NCBI RefSeq assembly: GCF_018613755.1
Contig: NZ_JAGGPP010000016.1
Location: 1-64,000, forward strand
Direction: 5' to 3'
DNA: 64,000 nucleotides
Source of the DNA: Arthrobacter sp. ISL-72
Lineage (GTDB): Bacteria; Actinomycetota; Actinomycetes; Actinomycetales; Micrococcaceae
Positions 49,488 to 58,024 of this stretch are shown here, piece after piece (positions within the stretch are counted from its first letter, which is position 1; the number at the start of each line of letters is the position of its first letter). Position numbers and translations under genes: made by a program. The notes beneath the pieces are model-generated. The model saw only the letters and a list, made by a program, of their open reading frames with translations, was not told the origin of the DNA and did not search any database.

Positions 49488-50771
49488 TTAGTCTTCCGCC
49501 ACCAGTTCACCTCGGGCCAGGCTGTCCGATGAGTGCCCGAGGTTTCCGTCGAATGGTTCGTTGGAGACATCGACGATGGGATATTCCGCGAGGTTGAGCC
49601 CCTCGGGCAGCGCGAAGACGCCCGGATCGCCGTCCAGGACACCGAGGCTGATGAGTTTGGAGAGGTCCGGCGCGATCACCCAGACTTCCCGGAAGCCGCT
49701 CACCTGGCCGTTGGCAAGGCGGACCACCAGTTGGCGGGTTCCATTCGGAAGCTGCTCCACCACGGCCGTACCGCTGGCCGTGTAGGGCTTGAGCGGTTCC
49801 AGGGGCGCCTCCGCCAGAAGCACGGCCTGCGGAGCGGTCTGGGTGGGCGAAGGCTCCGCTTCCGGTCCCCGCCCGAGCAGGCTGTAGGCGGCCCAGACAG
49901 CGACCGCGCCGACCACGATTCCGGCCGCTGCAGCGGCCGGTGCAACCCAGGGCCGGGCAACCGCGCCCGTCCTCGGAGGACCTGTCCTCCCGCCCCGGGC
50001 GGGCGGCCCGAGCGGCGCCGGCCGCTTCGCCGTCGAACGCCCGGCGGAACCCACCGCCGACGTCGCGCTTCCCAAACCGCCCACCACCGCCGACGTCGCG
50101 CTTCCCAAACCGCCCACCACCGCCGTCGTCGCGCTTCCCGCCGAAGGCCGCCGGCTCAACGGATCCTGCGCCTGGTCGGGGGAAAGGCCCAAAGCCTGAT
50201 GGATGGCCGCCCAGTTGTGCGGGCCCGGCGTCGCCAGTTCCACTTCGGCGGGGTCCACCGTGGCGGCACGGACGGTGCGTTCCAGGGCTGCGAGCGTGCC
50301 GGCGCATTCGCCGCAGGCCGCCAGGTGTTCGGCGTCGGCCGGGCTCCCGGCTGGCTCGCCCAGGGCCAGCAGGCTCAGCAGTTCGGCGTCAAGATGTTCC
50401 ACGGCTTCCACGTCGGCTACGGGCGGCCCGGCGATATGGTCATCGCCCACGAGCTGCCCGACGGCTTGTTCCAGCTCTTGCCGGCGCATGCGGACGGACA
50501 GCGCGTCGGCCACGGCATTGCGGGTTATGCCAACCACCCAGGCAGGCAGCCGGGCTGCCTGGGGCCGGTAGCTGGCGCGCGATTTCCAGGCCTGGATGAA
50601 GACTTCCTGGGTGACGTCGCCGGCCGCTGCGCGTTCCCCCAACGATCGCAGCGCGAGCGTATACACCAGCGGGCTCAGCCGCCTGTAGGCCTCCGCGAGG
50701 GCCGCTTCCTGGCCGGCTGCGAACGCATGATCGAGAGCGACGTCCCAATCGTGCGGGCCGGCAGGCGTCAT
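49488..50771 (-). CDS. Sigma-70 region 2 / RskA-type anti-sigma fusion protein
   Basis: A 427-residue single frame. Residues 20-100 are ECF sigma region 2 (LRSLGERAAAGDVTQEVFIQAWKSRASYRPQAARLPAWVVGITRNAVADAL). Residue 125 onward starts like a separate anti-sigma factor (HLDAELLSLLALGE), with zinc-finger His149, Cys153 and Cys156, a Pro-rich linker with a duplicated VVGGLGSATSA unit, one membrane helix (276-298) and an RskA C-terminal domain. Sigma region 4 is absent. ATG 50771 has AAGGAG upstream. It probably arose by deletion between a sigma gene and its anti-sigma gene, and may act as a membrane-held regulator or be non-functional. Confidence 0.85.
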   Translation of the reverse strand: MTPAGPHDWDVALDHAFAAGQEAALAEAYRRLSPLVYTLALRSLGERAAAGDVTQEVFIQAWKSRASYRPQAARLPAWVVGITRNAVADALSVRMRRQELEQAVGQLVGDDHIAGPPVADVEAVEHLDAELLSLLALGEPAGSPADAEHLAACGECAGTLAALERTVRAATVDPAEVELATPGPHNWAAIHQALGLSPDQAQDPLSRRPSAGSATTAVVGGLGSATSAVVGGLGSATSAVGSAGRSTAKRPAPLGPPARGGRTGPPRTGAVARPWVAPAAAAAGIVVGAVAVWAAYSLLGRGPEAEPSPTQTAPQAVLLAEAPLEPLKPYTASGTAVVEQLPNGTRQLVVRLANGQVSGFREVWVIAPDLSKLISLGVLDGDPGVFALPEGLNLAEYPIVDVSNEPFDGNLGHSSDSLARGELVAED

Positions 50772-51004
50772 CAATGGCTCCTTCGAGCGGCAGTGAGACC
50801 TGTGGAACCACATTCTGCCGTTCCCGCTGGCAGTCCGCCAGGCACAGCGGCCAGCCTGAAGCGAGACCCAGGCCGAAGCGTTAGGGTCTTGACCCTCCAC
50901 CCCGCCGGGAGCAAGCTCGATGCAGACCCTCCGGCAACTCCGGGCCCAGTTGAGCCGCCGTGCCGCGGGGCCTCAGCCTTGAACCCCGACTGGAGGAGAG
51001 CCCA

Positions 51005-51598
51005 ATGAGCACGGAAAAATTCAATGATCTGCTCGCCAAACAGGTGGGCATTGAGTTCGCGGCGTCGCAGCAGTACATCGCCGTTGCCGCCTGGTTCGAC
51101 GGACAGGATTTGCCCAGGCTTGCCAAGCACTTCTACCGGCAGTCGTTGGAGGAGCGGAACCACGCGATGATGATGGTCCGGTACATCGTGGATCGCGGAA
51201 TCAGGATTTCCATTCCGGGGATCGACCCAGTCCGGAACGACTTCACCTCCGCGGAGGAACCCCTGGTTCTGGCCCTCGCCCAGGAGGTGGACGTCACGGA
51301 ACGCATCAAGGAGCTTTTCGCTGCGGCCCGGGCGGAAAACGATGCCCTCGGTGAGCAGTTCATGCTCTGGTTCCTCAAGGAGCAGGTGGAGGAGGTTGCG
51401 TCCATGTCCACGCTCCTGAACGTCGCACGCCGGGCGGACAACCTGTTCGACGTCGAGATGTTCCTTGCCCGCGAGAGGGTTGGCGACGCCGGCGGCGGAG
51501 GCGGCGGGCACGGCCACGGCGGTGGCCACCACCACGGTCACGGGGGACATGGCGGCGGCGGCTCCTCGACGCCGGAAGCGGCAGGCGGGGCGCTCTAA
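51005..51598 (+). CDS. Ferritin with His/Gly-rich C-terminal tail
   Basis: A 197-residue non-haem ferritin: FNDLLAKQVGIEFAASQQYIAVAAWF, EERNHAMMMVRYI and EQFMLWFLKEQVEEVASMSTLL carry the ferroxidase Glu/His/Gln ligands of the four-helix bundle. Residues 160-190 are unusual: GGGGGGHGHGGGHHHGHGGHGGGG, eight or so His in a Gly linker, suggesting extra metal binding at the cage surface. GGAGGAG precedes ATG 51005. Related to mycobacterial BfrB. No iron regulator box was identified upstream. Confidence 0.9.
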   Translation: MSTEKFNDLLAKQVGIEFAASQQYIAVAAWFDGQDLPRLAKHFYRQSLEERNHAMMMVRYIVDRGIRISIPGIDPVRNDFTSAEEPLVLALAQEVDVTERIKELFAAARAENDALGEQFMLWFLKEQVEEVASMSTLLNVARRADNLFDVEMFLARERVGDAGGGGGGHGHGGGHHHGHGGHGGGGSSTPEAAGGAL

Positions 51599-51650
51599 CG
51601 CACGACGGATGCCTAACGCACGACGACGGGCTAACGCACGACGACGGGAC
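51594..51650. repeat. Tandem repeat after ferritin
   Basis: CTAACGCACGACG recurs three times (about 51594, 51612 and 51630), the last two copies sharing the longer GCTAACGCACGACGACGGG. It begins in the ferritin stop codon. Confidence 0.75.
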
Positions 51651-51764
51651 GTCGGGTGTGGGGGTTCAGCGCGTCCGCGGCCCCGCACGTTTGTGGGGCG
51701 CCCGTCAGACGGCCCCACCGGGAACGGCCGCCAGTGATGGCGGAACCGTTCCCCAGGAACGGGG

Positions 51765-52472
51765 TCAGCGGCGTCCGCACCACCTGTCTTCGGAGTCAAC
51801 AACCTGGACGGCCACGGCCAGGTTGCCGTCGGCCAGGCTTCCCCAGGCGTAGACGATCGTGTTCTTGCCGGCCTCGACCGTGACGTCAGCGGGCCCGATC
51901 ACCGGGGCTGTGGTTCCGGCCGCAGACACCGAGGCGGAGATGGTCCCGGCCTCGAGCTTCAGGGTAGCTTCGTCGGGATTGCTGAGTCCCTCGATCACTG
52001 CCGCTCCGCCGGCCAGGACGTCGACGGCGGGAGCTGCGGCCACGTGCCGGACGGTCAGCTTGCCCTTGTTGTCGTTGCGGAGAGCCTTCGTGTCGTTGGT
52101 GAAGAGCGTGGCCGTCGGGGCGCCGTCGGCGGTGAGGTGGGCCACCGCTGTGTAATTTCCGCCGTCGTTGAGTTCAACATTCACCGGCCCGATCACCGGG
52201 TTGTCGGCGCTGGTGGCGTCCGAGGCGGTGATGGCGATGTCGTAGTCGCCGGCCGCGAGCTCCAGCGGACCGGCGAGGGTGCACGGAGCAAAGTCGTCAA
52301 GGGTGAGGTTGCCGTCCACCCAGACGTCCACGGTCAGGCCGGGCACGCCGTGCAGGACGGAGAGCTTCGCGGGGGCATCGTCGTGCTGCCAGCCGCCGGC
52401 CTGTGCCGGGGTTGCGAAGGTCAGTGCAACCACGAGCGACAGTGCTCCGGCGGCGTAGCTTGTTTTGCGCAT
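51765..52472 (-). CDS. Secreted DUF4397 protein
   Basis: A 235-residue exported protein. Signal peptide MRKTSYAAGALSLVVALTFATPAQA. Two DUF4397 beta-sandwich halves follow: LSVLHGVPGLTVDVWVDG (from residue 37) and LTVRHVAAAPAVDVLAGG (from about 138). DUF4397 proteins are extracellular with no known function. A hairpin GGAACGGCCGCCA/TGGCGGAACCGTTCC near 51720-51752 may terminate it. Confidence 0.85.
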   Translation of the reverse strand: MRKTSYAAGALSLVVALTFATPAQAGGWQHDDAPAKLSVLHGVPGLTVDVWVDGNLTLDDFAPCTLAGPLELAAGDYDIAITASDATSADNPVIGPVNVELNDGGNYTAVAHLTADGAPTATLFTNDTKALRNDNKGKLTVRHVAAAPAVDVLAGGAAVIEGLSNPDEATLKLEAGTISASVSAAGTTAPVIGPADVTVEAGKNTIVYAWGSLADGNLAVAVQVVDSEDRWCGRR

Positions 52473-52580
52473 TTCAAACTCCTCAGAGGGACGCCCGGTG
52501 TCGGGCTGTGTTTGTGCTTACGCCCCTTACTACCGGCGGGAGCTCCTCTTTGGATGCAAAGTAATGAAAGTTTTTGGGCG

Positions 52581-53003
52581 TCAGTTCTTCCGGTCCAGCA
52601 GCAGGTTGGTGATCCGGAGGGTGCACAGGCGCTCGCCGGCCTCGTTCGTGAGCAGTACCTCGTGCGTGGTCAGCGTGCCGCCCAGGTGGATGGGCGTGGC
52701 CGTGATGGTGATCCGGCCTTCCCGCGCCGATTTGTGGTGGGTGGCGGAGACGTCCACGCCGACAGCGGTCTTGCCCATGGTGCTGGCGTGGATCACGGCC
52801 GCCCACGACCCCACGGCCTCACCCACGGCCAGCGAGGCACCGCCGTGAAGCAGCCCGAACGACTGCCGGTTGCCCTCCACCGGCATCGTGGCGACAACGC
52901 GTTCCACGGATTCCTCGACGATTTTCACGCCCATCTTCTCGTCGAGTTCACCGAGCGTGATTTTCCACAGCTCGGCGTTGCGGGTTTCGGACTGCATGGC
53001 CAC
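52581..53003 (-). CDS. Hotdog-fold thioesterase (PaaI/YdiI-like)
   Basis: A 140-residue hotdog protein with VEGNRQSFGLLHGGASLAVGEAVGSWAAVIH, the 4HBT motif, and VSATHHKSAREGRITITATPIHLG. GTG 53003 has GAGGA 7 nt upstream; ATG 52997 is the alternative. It is divergent from paaZ, and the shared 228-bp region holds a PaaR-type operator. A role as acyl-CoA proofreading thioesterase for phenylacetate intermediates, or in menaquinone synthesis (DHNA-CoA thioesterase), is possible. Confidence 0.82.
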   Translation of the reverse strand: MAMQSETRNAELWKITLGELDEKMGVKIVEESVERVVATMPVEGNRQSFGLLHGGASLAVGEAVGSWAAVIHASTMGKTAVGVDVSATHHKSAREGRITITATPIHLGGTLTTHEVLLTNEAGERLCTLRITNLLLDRKN

Positions 53004-53160
53004 TTCTCTTTCCTCGGGGTTACGGCGGGCTTCGGGCTACGGCGGGGGATGTGCCGGACGTGCCGGCTGGACCGGCATGACTGGCCGGCGGTCTCACCGG
53101 CCGGGGAACCGGTCCGCATTCTCTAGTGTGCAGCACGGGACATTCATGTACTGTAGACAT

Positions 53161-53184
53161 ATTACCGAACGGACGGTCAGTAAT
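53161..53184. promoter_or_regulatory. PaaR-type operator before paaZ
   Basis: ATTACCGAACGG / ACGGTCAGTAAT is an imperfect 24-bp palindrome related to sites at 41251, 57581 and 60587. It lies 48 bp before the paaZ start. Confidence 0.6.
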
Positions 53185-53231
53185 GCACTGACCGTGATGA
53201 TCTTGCCCCGCGCAGGAAGGACCCGTCAACG

Positions 53232-55343
53232 ATGACCACCACTGCAACTGCTCCGACATCCTCACTCGACACCGTGGAGACCGTCCCCAGTTTCGTCCGG
53301 GACGCCTGGTGGACGCCCGACGCCGACGCCGCGGCTTCCGCTGTTCCCGTCCTGGACGCCAGCACCGGCGAGCTCCTGGCTAAGGTGAGCACCGAGGGAC
53401 TGGACCTTGCCGGCGTCGTGGATTACGGACGCACCACCGGCCAGACGGAACTCGGCGCGCTGACCTTCCACCAGCGGGCCCTGAAGCTGAAGGAACTGGC
53501 GCAGTACCTGAACGCCCGCCGCGAACACTTCTACGAACTGTCCGCGCAGACCGGTGCCACAAAAATCGACTCCATGGTGGACATCGACGGCGGCATCGGC
53601 GTGCTCTTCACCTTCGGATCCAAGGGCCGGCGCGAGCTGCCCAATTCGCAGGTTGTGATTGACGGTCCCATGGAGGTCCTGTCCCGGGACGGCTCCTTCG
53701 TCGGCGAGCATATCTACACCCGCATCCCCGGCGTCGCTGTGCAGATCAACGCCTTCAACTTCCCGGTCTGGGGCATGCTGGAGAAGTTAGCGCCCGCGTT
53801 CATCGCCGGCGTTCCCACCATCGTCAAGCCCGCCACTCCCACCGGGTATGTGGCTGCGGCCGTGGTCAAGGCCATCGTAGAGTCCAACATCCTGCCGAAG
53901 GGTTCCCTGCAGCTCATCTCAGGCTCGGCCCGGACGCTCCTGGACCACCTTGACTACCGCGACCTCGTCGCCTTCACCGGCTCAGCTTCCACGGCAAACT
54001 CGCTCAAGTCGCACGACAATGTCGTGCACGGCGGCATCCGGTTCTCGTCCGAGACGGACTCGCTCAACGCCGCCATCCTGGGTCCGGACGCGGTTCCCGG
54101 GACGCCCGAGTTCGATGCCTTCATCAAGTCCGTGGTCACTGAAATGACCGTCAAGGCCGGCCAGAAGTGCACCTCCATCCGGCGCACCATTGTGCCGCAG
54201 GAGCTGGTGTCCGACGTCGTTGCCGCCGTGGGTGCCCGCATCGACGAACGCGTGGTGCTGGGTGACCCCCGCGCAGAAGGCGTCACCATGGGTGCCCTCG
54301 CTTCACTTGAGCAGCTCGCCGGCGTCCGTGCCGCCGTGCAGTCCATGATCGACGCCGGCGGCGAGCTGGCGTACGGCACGCTCGATTCACCCAAGGTGAC
54401 GAAGGCTGACGGGGGAGTCGGTGTCGTCGAAAGCGGCGCCTTTATGTCCCCGGTGCTGCTGAGCTGGGCGGACGCCGAGGCTGAGGAAGTCCACTCGCTG
54501 GAGGCCTTCGGCCCGGTTTCGTCCGTGCTCGGCTACACCGACCTGGCCGACGCCGTCCGCCTCGCCGCCCGCGGTGGCGGCTCCCTGGTGGCTTCGGTGT
54601 GCACCAACGATCCATCCGTGGCGCAGGAACTGGTTACCGGGATCGCTGCGCACCACGGCCGCGTCCTGATGCTCAACCGCGAGGACGCCCGCAGCTCCAC
54701 GGGCCACGGTTCGCCGGTCCCGCACCTGGTCCACGGCGGCCCGGGCCGTGCCGGCGGCAGCGAGGAACTGGGCGGCATCCGCTCGGTGATGCACCACATG
54801 CAGCGCACCGCCATCCAGGGCTCGCCCAACATGCTCACGGCCGTCACAGGTGTCTGGCACACCGGCGCCGACCGGAACTTCACTGTGGAGACTGAGTCTA
54901 CCCACCCGTTCCGGAAGTCGCTCGAGACCCTGCGGATCGGCGACGCCGTCCGTTCCGAACTCCGCCAGGTCACGTTGGAGGACATCACCGCGTTCGCCAA
55001 CTCGACCGGCGACACCTTCTACGCGCACACCAACCAGGAAGCCGCGGAAGCCAATCCGTTCTTCCCGGGCATCGTTGCGCACGGCTACCTGCTGCTGGCT
55101 TGGGCTGCGGGGCTGTTCGTTGAGCCGGCTCCGGGCCCGGTCCTGGCGAACTACGGCCTCGAGAACCTGCGCTTCATCACGCCTGTTGCCGCAGGCGACT
55201 CCATCCGCGTCACGCTGACGGCGAAGAAGATCACCCCGCGCGAGACGGACGAGTACGGCGAGGTGGCCTGGGACGCAGTCCTGACGAACCAGAACGAGGA
55301 CATCGTAGCCACCTACGACGTCCTCACGTTGGTCGAAAAGTAA
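53232..55343 (+). CDS. paaZ: Phenylacetate ring-opening bifunctional enzyme PaaZ
   Basis: Opens the oxepin ring and oxidises the aldehyde in aerobic phenylacetate degradation. The 703-residue protein has an aldehyde dehydrogenase domain (1-530; NAFNFPVWGMLEKLAPA, catalytic Cys313 in GQKCTSIRR, SSETDS) and a C-terminal MaoC-type enoyl-CoA hydratase (550-703; STGDTFYAHTNQEAAEANPFFPGIVAHGYLLLA). Both catalytic regions look intact. ATG 53232 follows AAGGACCCGTCAACG. Its partners PaaABCDE are outside the window. Confidence 0.95.
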   Translation: MTTTATAPTSSLDTVETVPSFVRDAWWTPDADAAASAVPVLDASTGELLAKVSTEGLDLAGVVDYGRTTGQTELGALTFHQRALKLKELAQYLNARREHFYELSAQTGATKIDSMVDIDGGIGVLFTFGSKGRRELPNSQVVIDGPMEVLSRDGSFVGEHIYTRIPGVAVQINAFNFPVWGMLEKLAPAFIAGVPTIVKPATPTGYVAAAVVKAIVESNILPKGSLQLISGSARTLLDHLDYRDLVAFTGSASTANSLKSHDNVVHGGIRFSSETDSLNAAILGPDAVPGTPEFDAFIKSVVTEMTVKAGQKCTSIRRTIVPQELVSDVVAAVGARIDERVVLGDPRAEGVTMGALASLEQLAGVRAAVQSMIDAGGELAYGTLDSPKVTKADGGVGVVESGAFMSPVLLSWADAEAEEVHSLEAFGPVSSVLGYTDLADAVRLAARGGGSLVASVCTNDPSVAQELVTGIAAHHGRVLMLNREDARSSTGHGSPVPHLVHGGPGRAGGSEELGGIRSVMHHMQRTAIQGSPNMLTAVTGVWHTGADRNFTVETESTHPFRKSLETLRIGDAVRSELRQVTLEDITAFANSTGDTFYAHTNQEAAEANPFFPGIVAHGYLLLAWAAGLFVEPAPGPVLANYGLENLRFITPVAAGDSIRVTLTAKKITPRETDEYGEVAWDAVLTNQNEDIVATYDVLTLVEK

Positions 55344-55370
55344 CCTCCGCCCACCGACTCCCCCACCCGA

Positions 55371-55449
55371 CGCTCTCTCACTTCCTGCGGGTTTTCCCCA
55401 AACGCTCTCTCACCCAGGTGAGAGAGCAGGAAGTGAGAGGGCGTTTGGG
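55371..55449. repeat. Palindromic element, family C (nested)
   Basis: Outer arms CGCTCTCTCACTTCCTGC (55371-55388) and its complement (55426-55443, one mismatch) enclose a second hairpin GCTCTCTCACC (55404-55414) with GGTGAGAGAGC (55417-55427). CCCAAACG (from 55397) also pairs with CGTTTGGG (to 55449). Mutually exclusive pairings share the GAGAGAGC segment. It lies between paaZ and the VOC gene. Confidence 0.85.
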
Positions 55450-55514
55450 CCTATGTTTCGTAAGATCTTTCTCCCACCCTCGGGCGTAAAATTTTCAGCG
55501 TAGGAGGTGGCGAA

Positions 55515-55928
55515 ATGACCCTAGTACTGAACACAGCCACAACCGTTTTGCCCGTGGATGACAAAGAGCGTGCCCGTCGTTTCTACGCGGAAACTCTCGG
55601 ACTTCCCCATCGCGGCGTGGCGGACGACGGAAGCGAATTGTTCGGCACTGACGGCGGCGCAATGCTGCAGTTGATGCCCGTGACGGATGGCAAGCACTCC
55701 GAGCACACCACCCTGAGCTTTGAGGTCAGGGACATCGAACGGACAGTCGACGAGATGGAGTCACGCGGCGTCCGATTCCAGGATTACGATCGTCCTGATG
55801 TGAAAACTGGCGAACACCACGTTTGTACTACCGATTCCGAGAAGTGCGCCTGGTTCATGGACACCGAGAACAACATTCTTTGCGTTCACGAAAGCCTCGG
55901 TATGCAGCAGGCCGAATACCAGCTCTAG
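55515..55928 (+). CDS. VOC family protein
   Basis: A 137-residue glyoxalase-fold protein: TTVLPVDDKERARRFYAETLGLPHRGVADDGSELFGTDGGAMLQLMPV, then HTTLSFEVRDIERTVDEMESRGVRFQDYD and CAWFMDTENNILCVHES. GTAGGAGGTGG precedes ATG 55515. GC content is lower than its neighbours (codons such as GAT and ACT are commoner), which may reflect later acquisition. The substrate is unknown. Confidence 0.82.
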   Translation: MTLVLNTATTVLPVDDKERARRFYAETLGLPHRGVADDGSELFGTDGGAMLQLMPVTDGKHSEHTTLSFEVRDIERTVDEMESRGVRFQDYDRPDVKTGEHHVCTTDSEKCAWFMDTENNILCVHESLGMQQAEYQL

Positions 55929-56034
55929 ACTGCTGGCAGGGCCAAGAAGACGGGCGTTCCGGCTCAGCGGGACGCCTTATCTTTGCCCCGTCACCGATTC
56001 CCGCACCGGCTCGCCGTCATTGGCTGGCCCCCTG

Positions 56035-56880
56035 TCACTGACCCGCCTTCACCGACCACGGCGTCACCGGCCGCTCCTGGCGGACGCCGTCCACCGTAAT
56101 GTCCACACGTTCGTTGAAGAAGCACACCAGCCCGTGGATCTGGGCGGCATCGCGATACCTCTGGTCATACATCCATGCAATGTTTTTCCCGTTCTCGGCA
56201 AGCGGGTAGGTCCAGTAGCTTGCCACCCCTTTGTACGGGCACACGGTCTTCTTGGGGCTGGGGTCCATCAGGTCCAGCCGGACGTCCTCCGGCGGGAGGT
56301 AGTAGCGCACCGGCAGCATGGTCTCGTACAGCAGCTGGGCGCCGTTCGTGGTGGCCAGTGTGACGTCGTCGAGCCTTACATCCACCGTGAGCGACGACGC
56401 CCGGACGTCCACCCGGTGGAACGGATCGCGCGGGTGGCCGATGATCTCCTCGTCGTCCTCCAGCCAGTCGAACGCCTTGAAGTCCAGCACCACATAGCCG
56501 GCGATGTCCGGGTCGGTCGGCCGGAAGGCTGCGCGGGGCAGCCTCGCGCCGGAGGTCACGACGTCGAGCTCCTCGCCTGGCGTGGTGTGCTTGCCGAAGC
56601 CGGTGCGCGGATCCAGCGACGGCGGGGCGTCCAGCATGATCTTGACCCCGTATTCGGGCACGTCGCCCGCCTGCTGCCCCGGCGGTGCCAGCTCGCCGCG
56701 AACGTCGACTTCCGGGACTGCATAGACGGGCGTGATGCGCTTGGGCTCCCACACGAGCAGCGCGTAGAGGGTGTCGACGACGACGTCCCCACCAGCCATG
56801 GCACGCACCCTTTTGGCGGTGGGCTGGTAGCGCAACTGGGAGAACGTACCGAAGAGAACTTCGGACAATTTGGTGGCCAT
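56035..56880 (-). CDS. DUF427 domain protein (two domains)
   Basis: A 281-residue protein with two DUF427-like modules: RVRAMAGGDVVVDTLYALLVWEPKRITPVYAVPEVDV in the first and RVDVRASSLTVDVRLDDVTLATTNGAQLLYETMLPVRYYLPPEDVRLDLMDPSPKKTVCPYKGVASYWTYPL in the second, the latter with the hallmark CPYKGxAxYW. The ATG at 56880 is chosen; the frame is open to 56904. The DUF427 function is not known. Convergent with the VOC gene. Confidence 0.82.
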   Translation of the reverse strand: MATKLSEVLFGTFSQLRYQPTAKRVRAMAGGDVVVDTLYALLVWEPKRITPVYAVPEVDVRGELAPPGQQAGDVPEYGVKIMLDAPPSLDPRTGFGKHTTPGEELDVVTSGARLPRAAFRPTDPDIAGYVVLDFKAFDWLEDDEEIIGHPRDPFHRVDVRASSLTVDVRLDDVTLATTNGAQLLYETMLPVRYYLPPEDVRLDLMDPSPKKTVCPYKGVASYWTYPLAENGKNIAWMYDQRYRDAAQIHGLVCFFNERVDITVDGVRQERPVTPWSVKAGQ

Positions 56881-56958
56881 GACTACAGGGTGGGCCCCCC
56901 TCATCCCGCCGTCAATGACTGCCCGCGCTGCTCGTTTTCAGGTGTGAGAGAAAAGGGC

Positions 56959-57564
56959 CTAGCGTGCTGCGTTCAGTCCCCTGAACGCCATAGTGATGAC
57001 GTCGTCAGCCAGTTTTTCCGGCGACAGCGAGCCGCCCGGCTTGTACCATTCGACGATTGAGTTGATGGTGCCGAACAGGAGCCGCGTGACCGTGCGCGGA
57101 TCGATGTCCTCGCGGAGCGAGCCTTCATCACGGGCAGCGGAGATCAGGGCCGCCACCTTGTGGTCGAAGGTGCGCCGGCGTTCCATGGCGTCGCGCTCGA
57201 TGTCCGTGTTGCCGCGCAGGCGCAGGAGCAGCGTGACGAACGGAAGCCGCTCCACCAGCACCGAAATTGTTTGCCGGAGCACGAATTCCAACCGGGCTTC
57301 GGCAGTTCCGGTCCGGGCCTGGGGCTGGTCGAGAATGGCCTCCAGTCCGCCCAGTGCGTGCTCCAGGGCGAGCTTGAGGAGGTCCCCCTTGGACGGCACA
57401 TGGTGGTAAATTGCCGACTTGGAGATGCCCAGGTTTTCGGCGAGGATGCCCATGGACGTGGCGTCGTAGCCGTGGCGGTTGAAGACTTCGACGGCGATCT
57501 GCAGCACCGACTGCTGGTCGTATCCCGGGCGGCCGCGCTTGGTGGGTGCATCAGTTGTGGACAT
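56959..57564 (-). CDS. TetR family repressor, PaaR-like
   Basis: A 201-residue TetR regulator: KRGRPGYDQQSVLQIAVEVFNRHGYDATSMGILAENLGISKSAIYHHVPSKGDLL is the DNA-binding domain; the C-terminal ligand domain ends TRLLFGTINSIVEWYKPGGSLSPEKLADDVITMAFRGL. It lies among phenylacetate genes, with its own start 17 bp from a TGAACGTTCGGTCA palindrome like the other operators, so it is probably the phenylacetyl-CoA-responsive repressor of all four units. The name rests on context; direct binding is not shown. Confidence 0.78.
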   Translation of the reverse strand: MSTTDAPTKRGRPGYDQQSVLQIAVEVFNRHGYDATSMGILAENLGISKSAIYHHVPSKGDLLKLALEHALGGLEAILDQPQARTGTAEARLEFVLRQTISVLVERLPFVTLLLRLRGNTDIERDAMERRRTFDHKVAALISAARDEGSLREDIDPRTVTRLLFGTINSIVEWYKPGGSLSPEKLADDVITMAFRGLNAAR

Positions 57565-57580
57565 AACGGCTATTTTCTCA

Positions 57581-57594
57581 TGAACGTTCGGTCA
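57581..57594. promoter_or_regulatory. Operator at the paaR-like gene
   Basis: TGAACGTTCGGTCA, a 14-bp near-palindrome 17 bp upstream of the TetR gene ATG. It shares the ACCGAACG core (minus strand) with the paaZ operator, suggesting autoregulation. Confidence 0.55.
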
Positions 57595-57853
57595 ATTGGT
57601 GTAACCGGCGTCATATACCCGAAAACCCTTGCTTGAGCGTGGCCCGGGTGCTAGAAAATTTGTAGGAGTAAGTACCGGTCCTGGGACCGGGTTACAGCTT
57701 CGATTAGCTTCTAATTCAAGGGGTTTCGGAACCGGGACTTCAAAGACCGGGACGGGATCAGGCACATTGGGCTGCCCTATTTGGCGGTTAGCCATTGGCA
57801 CGTCGCAGCGCTGTCGCGCATTGGCAGCAGTGCACTGAATGCCTCCCGCAAAG
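57595..57853. other. Non-coding stretch between paaR and the HAD gene
   Basis: About 260 bp with no supported gene. It contains ACCGGTCC-TG-GGACCGGGT near 57674-57692 and scattered GACCGGGAC repeats. A 69-codon plus-strand frame across it has no ribosome site and Thr/Gly/Ser-biased content, so it is not called. Confidence 0.6.
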
Positions 57854-57883
57854 ATGGTCCCCGGCTATGCAGCCGGGGACCAT
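57854..57883 (-). terminator. Hairpin terminator after the paaI-paaK-HAD operon
   Basis: Perfect 13-bp stem ATGGTCCCCGGCT (57854-57866) with AGCCGGGGACCAT (57871-57883), loop ATGC. On the minus strand it is followed by CTTTGCGGG. Confidence 0.65.
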
Positions 57884-57921
57884 CCCCGTGTCCGGAGCCT
57901 CGCCATGGACCGCCCAGCAGA

Positions 57922-58007
57922 GCGCGAACGGACACTTGGGGCCCTGGTCCGGCGGGCCCCAAGTGTCCGTTCGCGCTGGGAAGCAGGCCACAAGTGTCCG
58001 TTCGCGC
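57922..58007. repeat. Palindromic element, family A (three-arm copy)
   Basis: Arms 57922-57944 and 57954-57976 are perfectly complementary over 23 bp (GCGCGAACGGACACTTGGGG... ). A further right-hand arm follows at 57986-58007. It ends 18 bp before the HAD stop. Confidence 0.9.
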
Positions 58008-58024
58008 TGGGTGGCGGGGCGGGT

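Noticed and set aside
57629..57838. 69-codon plus-strand frame in the paaR-HAD gap
   Set aside because: No ribosome site, low-complexity Thr/Gly/Ser content and no recognisable domain.
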